From REEB470 sp032117095 (GTDB taxonomy: Bacteria; Bacillota; Bacilli; Paenibacillales; YIM-B00363): DNA of 14,446 nt. This document shows positions 7,890 to 14,175 of this stretch, piece by piece; within the stretch, counting starts at the first letter, position 1; each line of letters starts with the position of its first letter. Location of the stretch: contig JAULZZ010000057.1 of the NCBI GenBank assembly GCA_032117095.1, positions 1 through 14,446 of the forward strand, read 5' to 3'. A program made the position numbers and the translations under genes. The notes under the pieces are model-generated. The model searched no databases. It saw only the letters and a list, made by a program, of their open reading frames with translations, and had not been told where the DNA came from.

Positions 7890-8960
7890 ATGGTCACGAT
7901 CGGGATTTGTGGTGTTGGACTTATCGGGGGGTCGTTGGCACGGTGTTTTCGGGGGAAAGCAGGTGTGCGTGTCCTCGGGTATACGCAAGAAGTAGAGCGA
8001 CCACGCCTTGCAGAAGAAGGCATCGTAGATGAAGTCGTGACGACATTGGCAGAAGTGGCACAGCACGCAGACATCATTTTCTTATGCACGCCCGTGAACA
8101 CGATTGTCGCGCTCCTAGATGAACTCGCCAGCCACACACTCAAACCGACGGCGATCATTACCGATGTAGGCAGTACGAAAGCAGCGATCGTCGCACATGC
8201 CCATACGTGCGATTTTGGTGAAGCGGTGTTTATTGGGGGACACCCCATGGCAGGAAAAGAGCGGGCAGGCATGCTGGAATCTTCTGCCGCCTTGTTTGCG
8301 CAGGCATATTACATCATCACCCCAGATGCCCACACCCCGACGGAAGCCGTTGCACGGTTGACACACGTGCTGGCGCATACACAAGCTCAGGTCATTTGTA
8401 TGGACGCGACAGAACACGATGAAATTGTAGGGGCAATTAGTCATATGCCCCATCTCGTTGCCGCACTGCTCGTCAACGTAGTGGCACAAAAAAACAAAAC
8501 GGATGCACGGCATGCGGCGTTGGCTGCGGGTGGATTTCGTGATTTGACGCGGATCGCTTCGGGAGACGCCCAGCTGTGGACCGATATCATGATGTCGAAT
8601 AAGACGGTGCTTTTGCAGGTGCTCGACGCATGGCAGACGCATTTTTTGGCAACAAAAGCGCATTTGGAAGCAGGCGATGCCACTGCCATCCGGCATATGC
8701 TTGAAGAGGCGGTACAGTTTCGCCAGCAGGTGAAAACGGCACATGTGACGCAACAGACGTATGAATGTGGCGTTGTAGTGCAAGCAGACGCCCACGCACG
8801 CATGTGGGATCACCTCAAACAGTTGACCACGCTTACGACGCTTTATTTTGTTTCACGGGAGGCAGGGTGGACGACTTTTCGGATGGGATTCGCGACGCAC
8901 GCACAGCGAAACGAGGCGATGAGAGCGCTGCGAGAAGCAGGCTACGAAGTTTTTGTGTGA
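7890..8960 (+). CDS. tyrA: Prephenate dehydrogenase
   Basis: TyrA (356 aa from this start) oxidatively decarboxylates prephenate to 4-hydroxyphenylpyruvate with NAD+, the tyrosine branch. The N-terminal Rossmann segment reads MVTIGICGVGLIGGSLA (GxGxxG, residues 8-13). TDVGSTK (91-97), GGHPMAGKERAG (116-127, catalytic His118), EHDEIVGAISHMPHLVA (175-191) and GGFRDLTRIASGD (214-226) follow. The C-terminal ~65 residues (from about 291) occupy the place of the ACT domain found in Bacillus TyrA but lack a clear DxPG turn. The ATG at 7890 is preferred because GGTGA (7881-7885) can pair with the anti-SD end 4 nt upstream and the Rossmann strand then starts at residue 3. ATG 7878 is an alternative overlapping hisC. 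No aroA gene follows, unlike in B. subtilis. Confidence 0.94.
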   Translation: MVTIGICGVGLIGGSLARCFRGKAGVRVLGYTQEVERPRLAEEGIVDEVVTTLAEVAQHADIIFLCTPVNTIVALLDELASHTLKPTAIITDVGSTKAAIVAHAHTCDFGEAVFIGGHPMAGKERAGMLESSAALFAQAYYIITPDAHTPTEAVARLTHVLAHTQAQVICMDATEHDEIVGAISHMPHLVAALLVNVVAQKNKTDARHAALAAGGFRDLTRIASGDAQLWTDIMMSNKTVLLQVLDAWQTHFLATKAHLEAGDATAIRHMLEEAVQFRQQVKTAHVTQQTYECGVVVQADAHARMWDHLKQLTTLTTLYFVSREAGWTTFRMGFATHAQRNEAMRALREAGYEVFV

Positions 8961-9381
8961 TGAATATCCCAAAGGGGCACTGCGATAAACTGTATCATCA
9001 TAAACATGAAAAAAAAGAGCGTATTTACCATGAAATGATTTTTTGATAAATAGGTTTATAGCCGTTTCCCTACGTTTTCAACAAACGATTCGTATTGCGT
9101 CAGCAACAAGCGGGAAAAGGGGTATGAGTCGCTTGGCAAAGGGGTGTATACGAGCATTCATTGTGGTATAATTTTGGGGTACCTCTATAAAGCGCATCTT
9201 ACGGATAAACATAGGCGAAAAATGAGCTTGTTTACGGCAACGTGATTTTTTACAAATCGGGATATAGAGATGCCCTTTATGCAGTTGTTGAGCAACTTTT
9301 GGGATTCCATCAACGTATATACATACAGTTGCGTGCGTGCGTCTGCATTCGGATGCACGTCCGCAAGGAGGCATGGATCGC
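8961..9381 (+). other. Non-coding stretch between tyrA and the ECF sigma gene
   Basis: This 421-nt AT-richer interval has no convincing gene on either strand. An antisense open frame across 9078-9413 has no family features. No GC-rich terminator hairpin is seen after tyrA. The interval holds an extended -10 promoter (see separate entry), a possible ECF-type motif (TTCAAC near 9077-9082, 15 nt, CGTC at 9098-9101; weak), and a small stem AGTTG/CAACT (9283-9287 / 9293-9297) followed by four T. Two arms, CTCTATA (9183-9189) and GCATCT (9194-9199), can each pair with overlapping right arms TATAGAG (9263-9269) and AGATGC (9268-9273). None of these is proven. Confidence 0.6.
9164..9172 (+). promoter_or_regulatory. 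Extended -10 promoter upstream of the ECF sigma gene
   Basis: TGGTATAAT gives a TGn extension plus a perfect -10 hexamer at 9167-9172. No good -35 hexamer lies 17 nt upstream (GTGTAT), which is tolerated by extended -10 promoters. Transcription would start near 9179 and leave about 200 nt of 5' UTR before the sigma gene. Housekeeping sigma-A use is inferred. Confidence 0.55.
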
Positions 9382-9966
9382 ATGACCGATTCGCAACTGA
9401 TTCGGGAAATCAAAGACGGGAACGTTCACCTGTATCGGCATCTCGTATTGCGCTATGAGCGTAAGATTGTGACGTTCATCCAGCACATGTTGAAGTTTGT
9501 GCATCGGGAACATTGGGCTGAGGATCTCAGTCAAGAAACGTTTTACAAGGCGTACAAAAGTTTGGACACGTTTCGGGAAGGGGAAGCTTCTTTTGCGACG
9601 TGGTTGTATACGATTGCACGCAACACGGCGTTGAGTGAACTGCGCAAACGACATACCCAAGACGTGTATTGGGAAGAAGAAACGCACATCCCCGTTGCAT
9701 CACAGGAAATGTTGCCAGAACACCAGCTGCTGTACAATGAAAAAACGACACTTGTGCGTACCGCCATCGGAAATCTCCCCGAAAAACAACGCACCGCACT
9801 CATTTTGCGCGAATACGAACAGTTAGATTACGTTGAGATTGCGCATATTTTAAGAACGACGGTCTCCTCTGTCAAGTCCTTGTTGTTCCGTGCCCGTGCC
9901 GGAATACGCGAGCAGATGGAGACGTACGTCCGCGGGACGACCCATGCACAAGAAGGGGCGAAGTAA
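9382..9966 (+). CDS. ECF-type (sigma-70 family) RNA polymerase sigma factor
   Basis: This 194-aa protein has the two-domain ECF layout. The sigma-2 region spans about residues 19-90, with the core-binding/-10 segment EDLSQETFYKAYKSLDTF (47-64) and FATWLYTIARNTALSELRKR (71-90). The sigma-4 helix-turn-helix spans about 122-177, with NLPEKQRTALILREYEQLDY (131-150), then VEIAHILRTTVSSVKSLLFR (151-170). It would direct RNA polymerase to a small regulon under some envelope or metabolic signal; the signal is not visible. ATG 9382 is chosen because AAGGAGG at 9365-9371 lies 10 nt upstream; ATG 9373 is only 1 nt from that site. The next gene, a membrane protein, starts 1 nt after the stop, the usual sigma/anti-sigma arrangement. 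The specific ECF subgroup is not assignable by eye. Confidence 0.92.
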   Translation: MTDSQLIREIKDGNVHLYRHLVLRYERKIVTFIQHMLKFVHREHWAEDLSQETFYKAYKSLDTFREGEASFATWLYTIARNTALSELRKRHTQDVYWEEETHIPVASQEMLPEHQLLYNEKTTLVRTAIGNLPEKQRTALILREYEQLDYVEIAHILRTTVSSVKSLLFRARAGIREQMETYVRGTTHAQEGAK

Positions 9967-9967
9967 C

Positions 9968-10516
9968 ATGAATCACGAGGGACAATGGGATGCTGTGAGA
10001 GAGGACGAGACGTCCCTTTATGGGGAACAGGCGGTAGACGAATGGATAAAGTCGCTTTCCCATGAACAAACGCCACGGTCGCCGATCGAGTCGGTGTCCG
10101 CTTCGCACGCAGATGCGGTCATGCAACGTATTTATGCAGGAGAACCGTGGAAAGCACCGATGGCACTTCGGAACCATACGTGGTCACATCCTAGGCGGTT
10201 GCAAATCGGGAGACAGTTCGGTTTTTTGATGGTGACGTGTGTGCTGTTGTTAGGGTATGTCCTCTACGTCTCTACTGCAAATACGCCGTTACACGACAAC
10301 ACCTACGGGCTTATGCCTGTGCACGCATTGGGTGATGTAGACCGTCACTCGTTTGCTGTCACGTCTGCGGAGGTGCCCGTCGCTTCTATCGCCGAACCAC
10401 TGATTTTACACCAAGCACTCGTTGAGCCACCGCCCTCGCACGGTGTCGTGCTCGCCGTTTTTACCTTTGTGATGGTGTTGTTGCTGTGCAGTTGGCTTGC
10501 ACGTTTGCGCGCATGA
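9968..10516 (+). CDS. Two-TM membrane protein, putative anti-sigma factor
   Basis: This 182-aa protein was not recognised by sequence. It has a hydrophilic N-terminal region of about 80 residues (predicted cytoplasmic, acidic at first, ending in a basic HPRRLQIGRQ stretch). TM1 follows at about 84-103 (FGFLMVTCVLLLGYVLYV), then an outside loop of about 55 residues, then TM2 at about 159-176 (VVLAVFTFVMVLLLCSW) and a short basic tail. The start ATG has AAGGGG at 9953-9958, 9 nt upstream. Its stop-to-start gap with the ECF sigma gene is one base, so they are almost surely co-translated, and membrane anti-sigma factors commonly sit there. The zinc anti-sigma motif HxxxCxxC is absent, and there is no Cys before TM1. 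The function is therefore inferred from context and topology only. Confidence 0.6.
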   Translation: MNHEGQWDAVREDETSLYGEQAVDEWIKSLSHEQTPRSPIESVSASHADAVMQRIYAGEPWKAPMALRNHTWSHPRRLQIGRQFGFLMVTCVLLLGYVLYVSTANTPLHDNTYGLMPVHALGDVDRHSFAVTSAEVPVASIAEPLILHQALVEPPPSHGVVLAVFTFVMVLLLCSWLARLRA

Positions 10517-10912
10517 CTGGGGTTTATACTAATTCCAAACAAATATATCGACACAATAACGTGCGTGTGATACAAAGAATATGCTATAGCGCTGAGAAAA
10601 GAAATGCAAAAACGAAGAAAAATGTGAACGCATACAAACAGTTAGAAGTAGTCCGCATATGGTGGCGTGGGAAAGAAGAACAAAGAAATCGTCACGTTGA
10701 CAGGATATAACGCCGATGATGTGGAAATGTTGGCAAAGAAATCGGTTACCGGCGGGATACACGATCAAAAGTGTTACAGAGAGACCGGGATTTTATCGAT
10801 TTTTTAGTTTGGAATTAGTATTAGTAGGAGACAGAGGCCACGCTTTTGTATCCAGCTGTTGTGTGTGAACACTTTTCCCGGGCACACGCTCCGATCAAAA
10901 GGGGGGCATACG
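10517..10912 (+). other. Non-coding stretch holding a MITE-like element
   Basis: Most of this 396-nt interval is the inverted-repeat element at 10527-10820, which begins 10 nt after the putative anti-sigma stop. The remaining 10824-10912 carries the DUF2487 ribosome binding site (AGGGGGG at 10900-10906). I see no clear terminator for the sigma operon and no clear promoter for DUF2487. Confidence 0.7.
10527..10820. mobile_element. MITE-like non-autonomous element, 294 bp
   Basis: The ends are inverted copies. TACTAATTCCAAAC at 10527-10540 matches GTTTGGAATTAGTA at 10807-10820 perfectly (14 bp), and the similarity extends to 31 bp with 26 matches (10527-10557 against 10790-10820). TTA flanks both sides (10524-10526 and 10821-10823), consistent with a 3-bp target duplication; a TA duplication with CTAA ends is an alternative reading. 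The interior is AT-rich and unlike the neighbouring genes in composition. It has no transposase-sized frame. A stop-free run from 10652 to the TAG at 10805 (51 codons, containing VTLTGYNADDVEMLAKKSV) and a different-frame run just upstream may be decayed coding sequence, but I cannot identify a family. Confidence 0.75.
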
Positions 10913-11311
10913 ATGAAATTTCAAGAAGTGACGTCTGCGCAGTGGGAACAGTGGAAACCGTATGTCGATACGGTTTTTTTGCCGTGGACGCAATTGCAAG
11001 GCGATGAATCTCCGTGGGAAGTGACCGCTCGGTTAGCACAGCTTGCAGACATTCTCGCGCCGTTGGAACGTGCGTATGGGGGGCGTGTCGTGACCTATCC
11101 TGCGTTGCACTACGGGACAAGTCCAGAAGCACACGTGTTGTTGGAACGCACGATGGCGCGATTGCATGCGTTTGGTTTTCGCTATTGTGTTGTCGTGTGT
11201 ATTGCGCCTGCAGCACAACACCTTGCGGGGGCATCCCTCGTACTGACTGCGGCAGCGTACGAAGGGATGCGCCACCCGTTGGTGGCGTTGTGGCATGACA
11301 GTGCCACGTGA
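10913..11311 (+). CDS. DUF2487 (YpiF-like) protein
   Basis: This is a 132-aa soluble protein beginning MKFQEVTSAQWEQWKPYVDT and continuing with FLPW, ADILAPLERAYGGRV and a Y/H-rich segment (TYPALHYG). The VDT...lP, E-GRv...lP/Y pattern and the position just upstream of qcrA match the YpiF/DUF2487 family of Bacilli. The biochemical function of this family is unknown to me. The ATG at 10913 is chosen for AGGGGGG at 10900-10906, 6 nt upstream, and for the family-like N-terminus; an upstream ATG at 10859 lacks a ribosome binding site. It is cut off from the sigma operon by a mobile element and from qcrA by 415 nt. The assignment rests on weak motif resemblance plus synteny. Confidence 0.65.
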   Translation: MKFQEVTSAQWEQWKPYVDTVFLPWTQLQGDESPWEVTARLAQLADILAPLERAYGGRVVTYPALHYGTSPEAHVLLERTMARLHAFGFRYCVVVCIAPAAQHLAGASLVLTAAAYEGMRHPLVALWHDSAT

Positions 11312-11394
11312 TCGTAGGGCATCGCATCTGTGACAATTCCCGCACAATTGATGGTGAGGATGCCAAAAATGTACGGTGTGCTTTGGGATACATA

Positions 11395-11423
11395 TTGACG
11401 AAAATCAACAAATTCGTTACGAT
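11395..11423 (+). promoter_or_regulatory. Candidate upstream promoter for the qcr leader
   Basis: TTGACG (5 of 6 matches to the -35 consensus) and TACGAT (4 of 6 to the -10) are separated by exactly 17 nt. If active, its transcript would include the large hairpin at about 11515-11582. It is weaker than the downstream promoter at 11604-11633. Confidence 0.3.
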
Positions 11424-11525
11424 AATACTCACCCGTCTTTCAATCCACGACGAACGATCCGGTAAAACGTCTTTTGTTTTCTCGCAAAAGTCATCCCGCT
11501 GTGTGTATGTTTTCGACAAGGGAAC

Positions 11526-11574
11526 CGTGCGAGACGCAACCGGTTTTTGTACGATTGAGGTTCGGTTGCGCACG
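11526..11574 (+). other. Long inverted repeat / RNA hairpin in the qcr leader
   Basis: CGCAACCG (11535-11542) pairs perfectly with CGGTTGCG (11563-11570) around a ~20-nt loop. Alternatively CGTGCG (11526-11531) plus CAACCG (11537-11542) pair with CGGTTGCGCACG (11563-11574), leaving a 5-nt bulge. Pairing can extend outward (GACAA near 11515 with TTGTC near 11578). No T-run follows, so it is not a classical terminator. The role is unknown. Confidence 0.55.
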
Positions 11575-11603
11575 CCATTGTCCATGCATGCGCTTTATGG
11601 CGT

Positions 11604-11633
11604 TTGATACGCTTGTTGTTGATGATGTATAAT
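11604..11633 (+). promoter_or_regulatory. Sigma-A promoter for qcrABC
   Basis: TTGATA (11604-11609, one mismatch to the consensus) and a perfect TATAAT (11628-11633) are 18 nt apart. The start would be near 11640, giving a leader of about 87 nt to the qcrA start. This is the best promoter in the window. Confidence 0.75.
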
Positions 11634-11673
11634 GGATAATGGCTAAGTAGTGATGCGCTATCGCATTGAATTG

Positions 11674-11706
11674 CCCATGGTCGTGGCAGATGGCACGAGA
11701 CATGGG
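11674..11706 (+). promoter_or_regulatory. Hairpin abutting the qcrA ribosome binding site
   Basis: CCCATG (11674-11679) pairs with CATGGG (11701-11706) and TCGTG (11681-11685) with CACGA (11694-11698), with a small internal loop and an 8-nt apical loop. The ribosome binding sequence AAGGGAGG starts at the very next base (11707-11714). It may influence translation or 5'-end stability of the qcr mRNA; this is inference. Confidence 0.5.
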
Positions 11707-11726
11707 AAGGGAGGATGAAGAGAGAG

Positions 11727-12296
11727 ATGACAGAACGAGACACACACCCACAGACGACAAAAGACGACGAGTCCCAGCAACATGACGAAATCCGGCCGAA
11801 GCGCCAGCCGATGACGCGGCGACAGTTTCTTTCGTATACGCTAGGTGGAGCAGGTGCTTTCATGGCAGGTGGCGTGATCATTCCGATGTTGCGTTTTGCA
11901 GTGGATCCGTTGCTCCAACCAAAGGCAAAACCGACGTTCGTGAAAGTAGCCGAGGCGAGTCAGATTACAGAAGACCCTGTTTCATTCAAATTCAGCATTC
12001 TCCAAGTAGACGGCTGGGTCGAGAGCAATACCGAGTTGGTCGCATGGATCGCCAAAAACCGTGTCGGCGAAATTTATGCGTTGTCTCCCGTGTGCAAGCA
12101 TTTGGGGTGTCCCGTCGACTGGAACACCGAACCTAAACATCCGAATGAATTTTTTTGTCTGTGTCACGGAGCGCACTATACGCGAGAAGGAAAAAATTTA
12201 GCGGTTGCCCCAGCCCCGCTCGATGAATACGAAGTAAAGATCGAGAACGGTTTTGTCTACTTAGGGCCACGGCGACCGAATACACAAGTATCTTAG
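11727..12296 (+). CDS. qcrA: Menaquinol:cytochrome c reductase iron-sulfur (Rieske) subunit
   Basis: QcrA (189 aa) is the Rieske 2Fe-2S subunit of the bc complex, which takes electrons from menaquinol to the cytochrome c domain of QcrC. A twin-arginine motif (TRRQFL, 30-35) precedes the hydrophobic anchor (about 36-56, ending IIPMLRF), fitting Tat-dependent export with retention in the membrane. The cluster-binding motifs are CKHLGC (123-128) and CLCH (144-147), with both ligand pairs and the disulfide cysteines intact. The region before the twin arginines is about 28 hydrophilic residues, longer than in B. subtilis. ATG 11727 follows GGGAGG by 12 nt, somewhat long. ATG 11715 touches the ribosome binding site and is rejected, although the choice is not certain. 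It is the first gene of qcrABC, 22 nt before qcrB. Confidence 0.93.
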   Translation: MTERDTHPQTTKDDESQQHDEIRPKRQPMTRRQFLSYTLGGAGAFMAGGVIIPMLRFAVDPLLQPKAKPTFVKVAEASQITEDPVSFKFSILQVDGWVESNTELVAWIAKNRVGEIYALSPVCKHLGCPVDWNTEPKHPNEFFCLCHGAHYTREGKNLAVAPAPLDEYEVKIENGFVYLGPRRPNTQVS

Positions 12297-12318
12297 ATGA
12301 GAGAGGAGCGTGACCTCG

Positions 12319-12990
12319 ATGTTAAAGGCGGTATACAACTGGATCGACCAGCAGTTAGATATTACGCCGATTTGGCGTGATGTAGCGGACCATGAAGTGC
12401 CCGAACACGTCAATCCGGCACATCACTTCTCAGCTTTTGTGTATTGTTTTGGTGGACTTACTTTTTTTATTACCATCATCCAGATTTTATCTGGGATGTT
12501 TTTGACGATGTATTACGTGCCCGACATTGTCAATGCGTACGCTTCGGTAGATTATTTGCAACACAAAGTGGCGTTTGGTGTGATCGTACGGGGGATGCAC
12601 CATTGGGGAGCAAGCTTGGTCATCGTCATGATGTTTTTGCACACGTTGCGCGTCTTTTTTACCGGTTCGTATAAGAGTCCGCGTGAGATGAATTGGGTCG
12701 TGGGCATGTTGATTTTTGGTGTCATGTTGGGCCTCGGGTTCACAGGATACTTATTGCCATGGGACAACAAAGCATACTTTGCCACAAAAGTCGGCATCGA
12801 GATCGCGGCTTCTGTGCCGTTGATCGGGGGCTACATCCAGAACTTTTTGCAGGGTGGAGACGTTGTCGGCGCCCAGACGATTGCTCGTTTTTTTGCCCTA
12901 CACGTTTTCTTTTTACCAGGCGTATTGTTGGCGTTGTTGGCCGCACACTTTTTCCTCATCCGGAAACAAGGCATATCCGGTCCGCTGTGA
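12319..12990 (+). CDS. qcrB: Menaquinol:cytochrome c reductase cytochrome b subunit
   Basis: QcrB (223 aa) is the short cytochrome b6-type subunit with four membrane helices. It holds the two b hemes and forms the quinol sites with QcrC. The N-terminus, MLKAVYNWIDQQLDITPIWR followed by DVADHEVPEHVNPAHHFSAF, is nearly the Bacillus sequence. Cys43 in FVYCFGG corresponds to the residue that covalently carries the extra c-type heme in B. subtilis QcrB. RGMHHWGASL (91-100), FLHTLRVF (106-113), GFTGYLLPWD (140-149), FFALHVFFLP (191-200) and AAHFFLIRKQGISGPL at the end hold the heme ligands and conserved loops. ATG 12319 is preferred because GAGAGGAG (12301-12308) lies 10 nt upstream; the in-frame GTG at 12310 is 1 nt from that site. 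Confidence 0.97.
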   Translation: MLKAVYNWIDQQLDITPIWRDVADHEVPEHVNPAHHFSAFVYCFGGLTFFITIIQILSGMFLTMYYVPDIVNAYASVDYLQHKVAFGVIVRGMHHWGASLVIVMMFLHTLRVFFTGSYKSPREMNWVVGMLIFGVMLGLGFTGYLLPWDNKAYFATKVGIEIAASVPLIGGYIQNFLQGGDVVGAQTIARFFALHVFFLPGVLLALLAAHFFLIRKQGISGPL

Positions 12991-13041
12991 TTACGAAAAT
13001 TGTACGGATGAGGTAAATAGTTGTAAAGGAGGCGATTTATT

Positions 13042-13929
13042 ATGGCATCGACACCGTCGAATGGCAGGAACGCTGTCGTCTATGTCGGCGATTCGCGGGT
13101 TGCCAAGCCCACAAAAGTACACATCCCTCGGGATTACTCGGCGTATCCTGGGAAGTCTGAGACGTTTATCCCAAACTTCCTACTCAAAGAATGGATGGTT
13201 GGTTCCGTCGTATTGGTTGGTTTTTTAGTGCTCGTCGTCACACACCCTGCCCCACTCGGCTATCCAGCCGATCCCACGAACACGGCGACATTTATTCCGA
13301 TGCCAGACTGGTATTTTCTCTTTTTGTACCAGTTGCTAAAGTATCCGTACATGTCCGAAGAATTTGTTGTGTTGGGGACGCTAGGCATTCCTGGACTAGC
13401 TTTTATGGCGTTGACACTCATTCCTTTTTTGGATCGTACACCAGAGCGAAGATTTACGAAGCGCCCTGTCCCGACGGCCATGATGTTGTTGTCGATCGCA
13501 GCGATCGTGTACTTGACGTGGGTTTCTTGGGATCACTACCAGCGTGAACTCATCAGGCTGGAAATCGTTCCCGAGCACATCGAACGTGCAGAGAAGATGA
13601 AAGCAGCCAAGGACGCAGGCAAAGAAAAAGAACCTGAGGCACCCAAAGTCGCAAAACTCGTCGCAGAAGACGATCCAGCGTACACACAAGTGTACCAAAA
13701 ATCATCGTGTATCCAATGCCATGGAGCGGACTTGCGGGGGAACGGTGCACTGCCCCAGTTGCTCGGAGTGGGTGACAAGTACACCGCAGAAGAGATCATG
13801 GACATTATTAAGAATGGCAAAGGCGGCATGGCTGCACAGTACGATTATAACGTCCAACAACTTGGACTGACGCCACAAAACATAGATGAGTTGGTCGCAT
13901 GGCTGGCCAAACAAAAAGCGACACCATAA
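13042..13929 (+). CDS. qcrC: Menaquinol:cytochrome c reductase, fused subunit IV / cytochrome c
   Basis: QcrC (295 aa) combines subunit IV of a b6f-like complex with a C-terminal cytochrome c domain that accepts electrons from the Rieske protein. The N-terminus (VGDSRV 15-20, IPRDYSAYPGKSE 28-40, FLLKEW 46-51) matches Bacillus QcrC. The quinol-site motif is PDWY (88-91) within MPDWYFLFLYQLLKYPY. Three membrane helices lie near 53-68, 107-127 and 145-161. The heme site is CIQCH (223-227) with probable axial Met263 in GKGGMAAQ. A charged linker of about 45 residues (168-212, rich in Lys, Glu and Ala) joins the halves and explains much of the extra length over the ~255-aa B. subtilis protein. 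AAAGGAGG at 13025-13032 precedes the ATG by 9 nt. Confidence 0.96.
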   Translation: MASTPSNGRNAVVYVGDSRVAKPTKVHIPRDYSAYPGKSETFIPNFLLKEWMVGSVVLVGFLVLVVTHPAPLGYPADPTNTATFIPMPDWYFLFLYQLLKYPYMSEEFVVLGTLGIPGLAFMALTLIPFLDRTPERRFTKRPVPTAMMLLSIAAIVYLTWVSWDHYQRELIRLEIVPEHIERAEKMKAAKDAGKEKEPEAPKVAKLVAEDDPAYTQVYQKSSCIQCHGADLRGNGALPQLLGVGDKYTAEEIMDIIKNGKGGMAAQYDYNVQQLGLTPQNIDELVAWLAKQKATP

Positions 13930-13939
13930 GTAGGACACG

Positions 13940-13966
13940 TTCCCCTCAGCAGGAGGGGAATTTTTT
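13940..13966 (+). terminator. Intrinsic terminator of qcrABC
   Basis: A perfect 8-bp stem TTCCCCTC / GAGGGGAA (13940-13947 and 13953-13960) with loop AGCAG is followed by TTTTTT (13961-13966). It lies 11 nt after the qcrC stop. Confidence 0.93.
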
Positions 13967-13991
13967 GTGTTCTTTTACACCATACGCATTA

Positions 13992-14095
13992 TACTAAACA
14001 CTGATTGAATACAGGAATCCTATTGGGTAAAAAGAACAGTGATTTCTTGTAAAACGGGGCTCCTGGTATGGGACGTTTTTAAACAGTGTTTAGTA
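13992..14095. mobile_element. Short MITE-like inverted-repeat element, 104 bp
   Basis: TACTAAACACTG (13992-14003) and its exact inverse CAGTGTTTAGTA (14084-14095) bound the element. TTA lies immediately outside both ends (13989-13991 and 14096-14098), again compatible with a 3-bp target duplication. The element has no coding capacity. The outer six bases (TACTAA) are the same as in the larger element at 10527-10820, but the inner sequence differs. It lies between the qcr terminator and the next gene. A long-range stem of regulatory RNA is an alternative reading. Confidence 0.6.
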
Positions 14096-14175
14096 TTACA
14101 TAATGAAATCGTGTTTCGTACATACAAGGCATAATCCCAAGCGAACCGCATACCGTAACGAAGGGGGGATGAAAA

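Larger units (their letters stand above)
11312..11726 (+). other. Long leader region upstream of qcrA
   Basis: These 415 nt contain no supported gene. A 99-codon frame across 11308-11607 has no family features and no ribosome binding site. The region holds a candidate upstream promoter (TTGACG 11395-11400, 17 nt, TACGAT 11418-11423), a long imperfect hairpin (about 11515-11582), a strong sigma-A promoter (11604-11633), a small stem ATGCG/CGCAT (11653-11657 / 11662-11666) and a hairpin touching the qcrA ribosome binding site (11674-11706). Confidence 0.65.

Noticed and set aside
9077..9101. ECF autoregulatory promoter (AAC...CGTC)
   Set aside because: The spacing is 15 nt and the motif too short to separate from chance; mentioned only in the intergenic entry.
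9350..9362. TGCAT/ATGCA mini-palindrome just before the sigma-gene ribosome binding site
   Set aside because: A 5-bp stem with a 4-nt loop in a CGTGCG-rich stretch; not distinguishable from background.
11308..11607. 99-codon open frame between DUF2487 and qcrA
   Set aside because: It has no ribosome binding site and no family features, and it overlaps hairpin structures; treated as non-coding leader.
12310..12318. GTG start for qcrB
   Set aside because: It is 1 nt from the ribosome binding site; ATG 12319 has proper spacing and restores the Bacillus-like ML N-terminus and Cys43 numbering.
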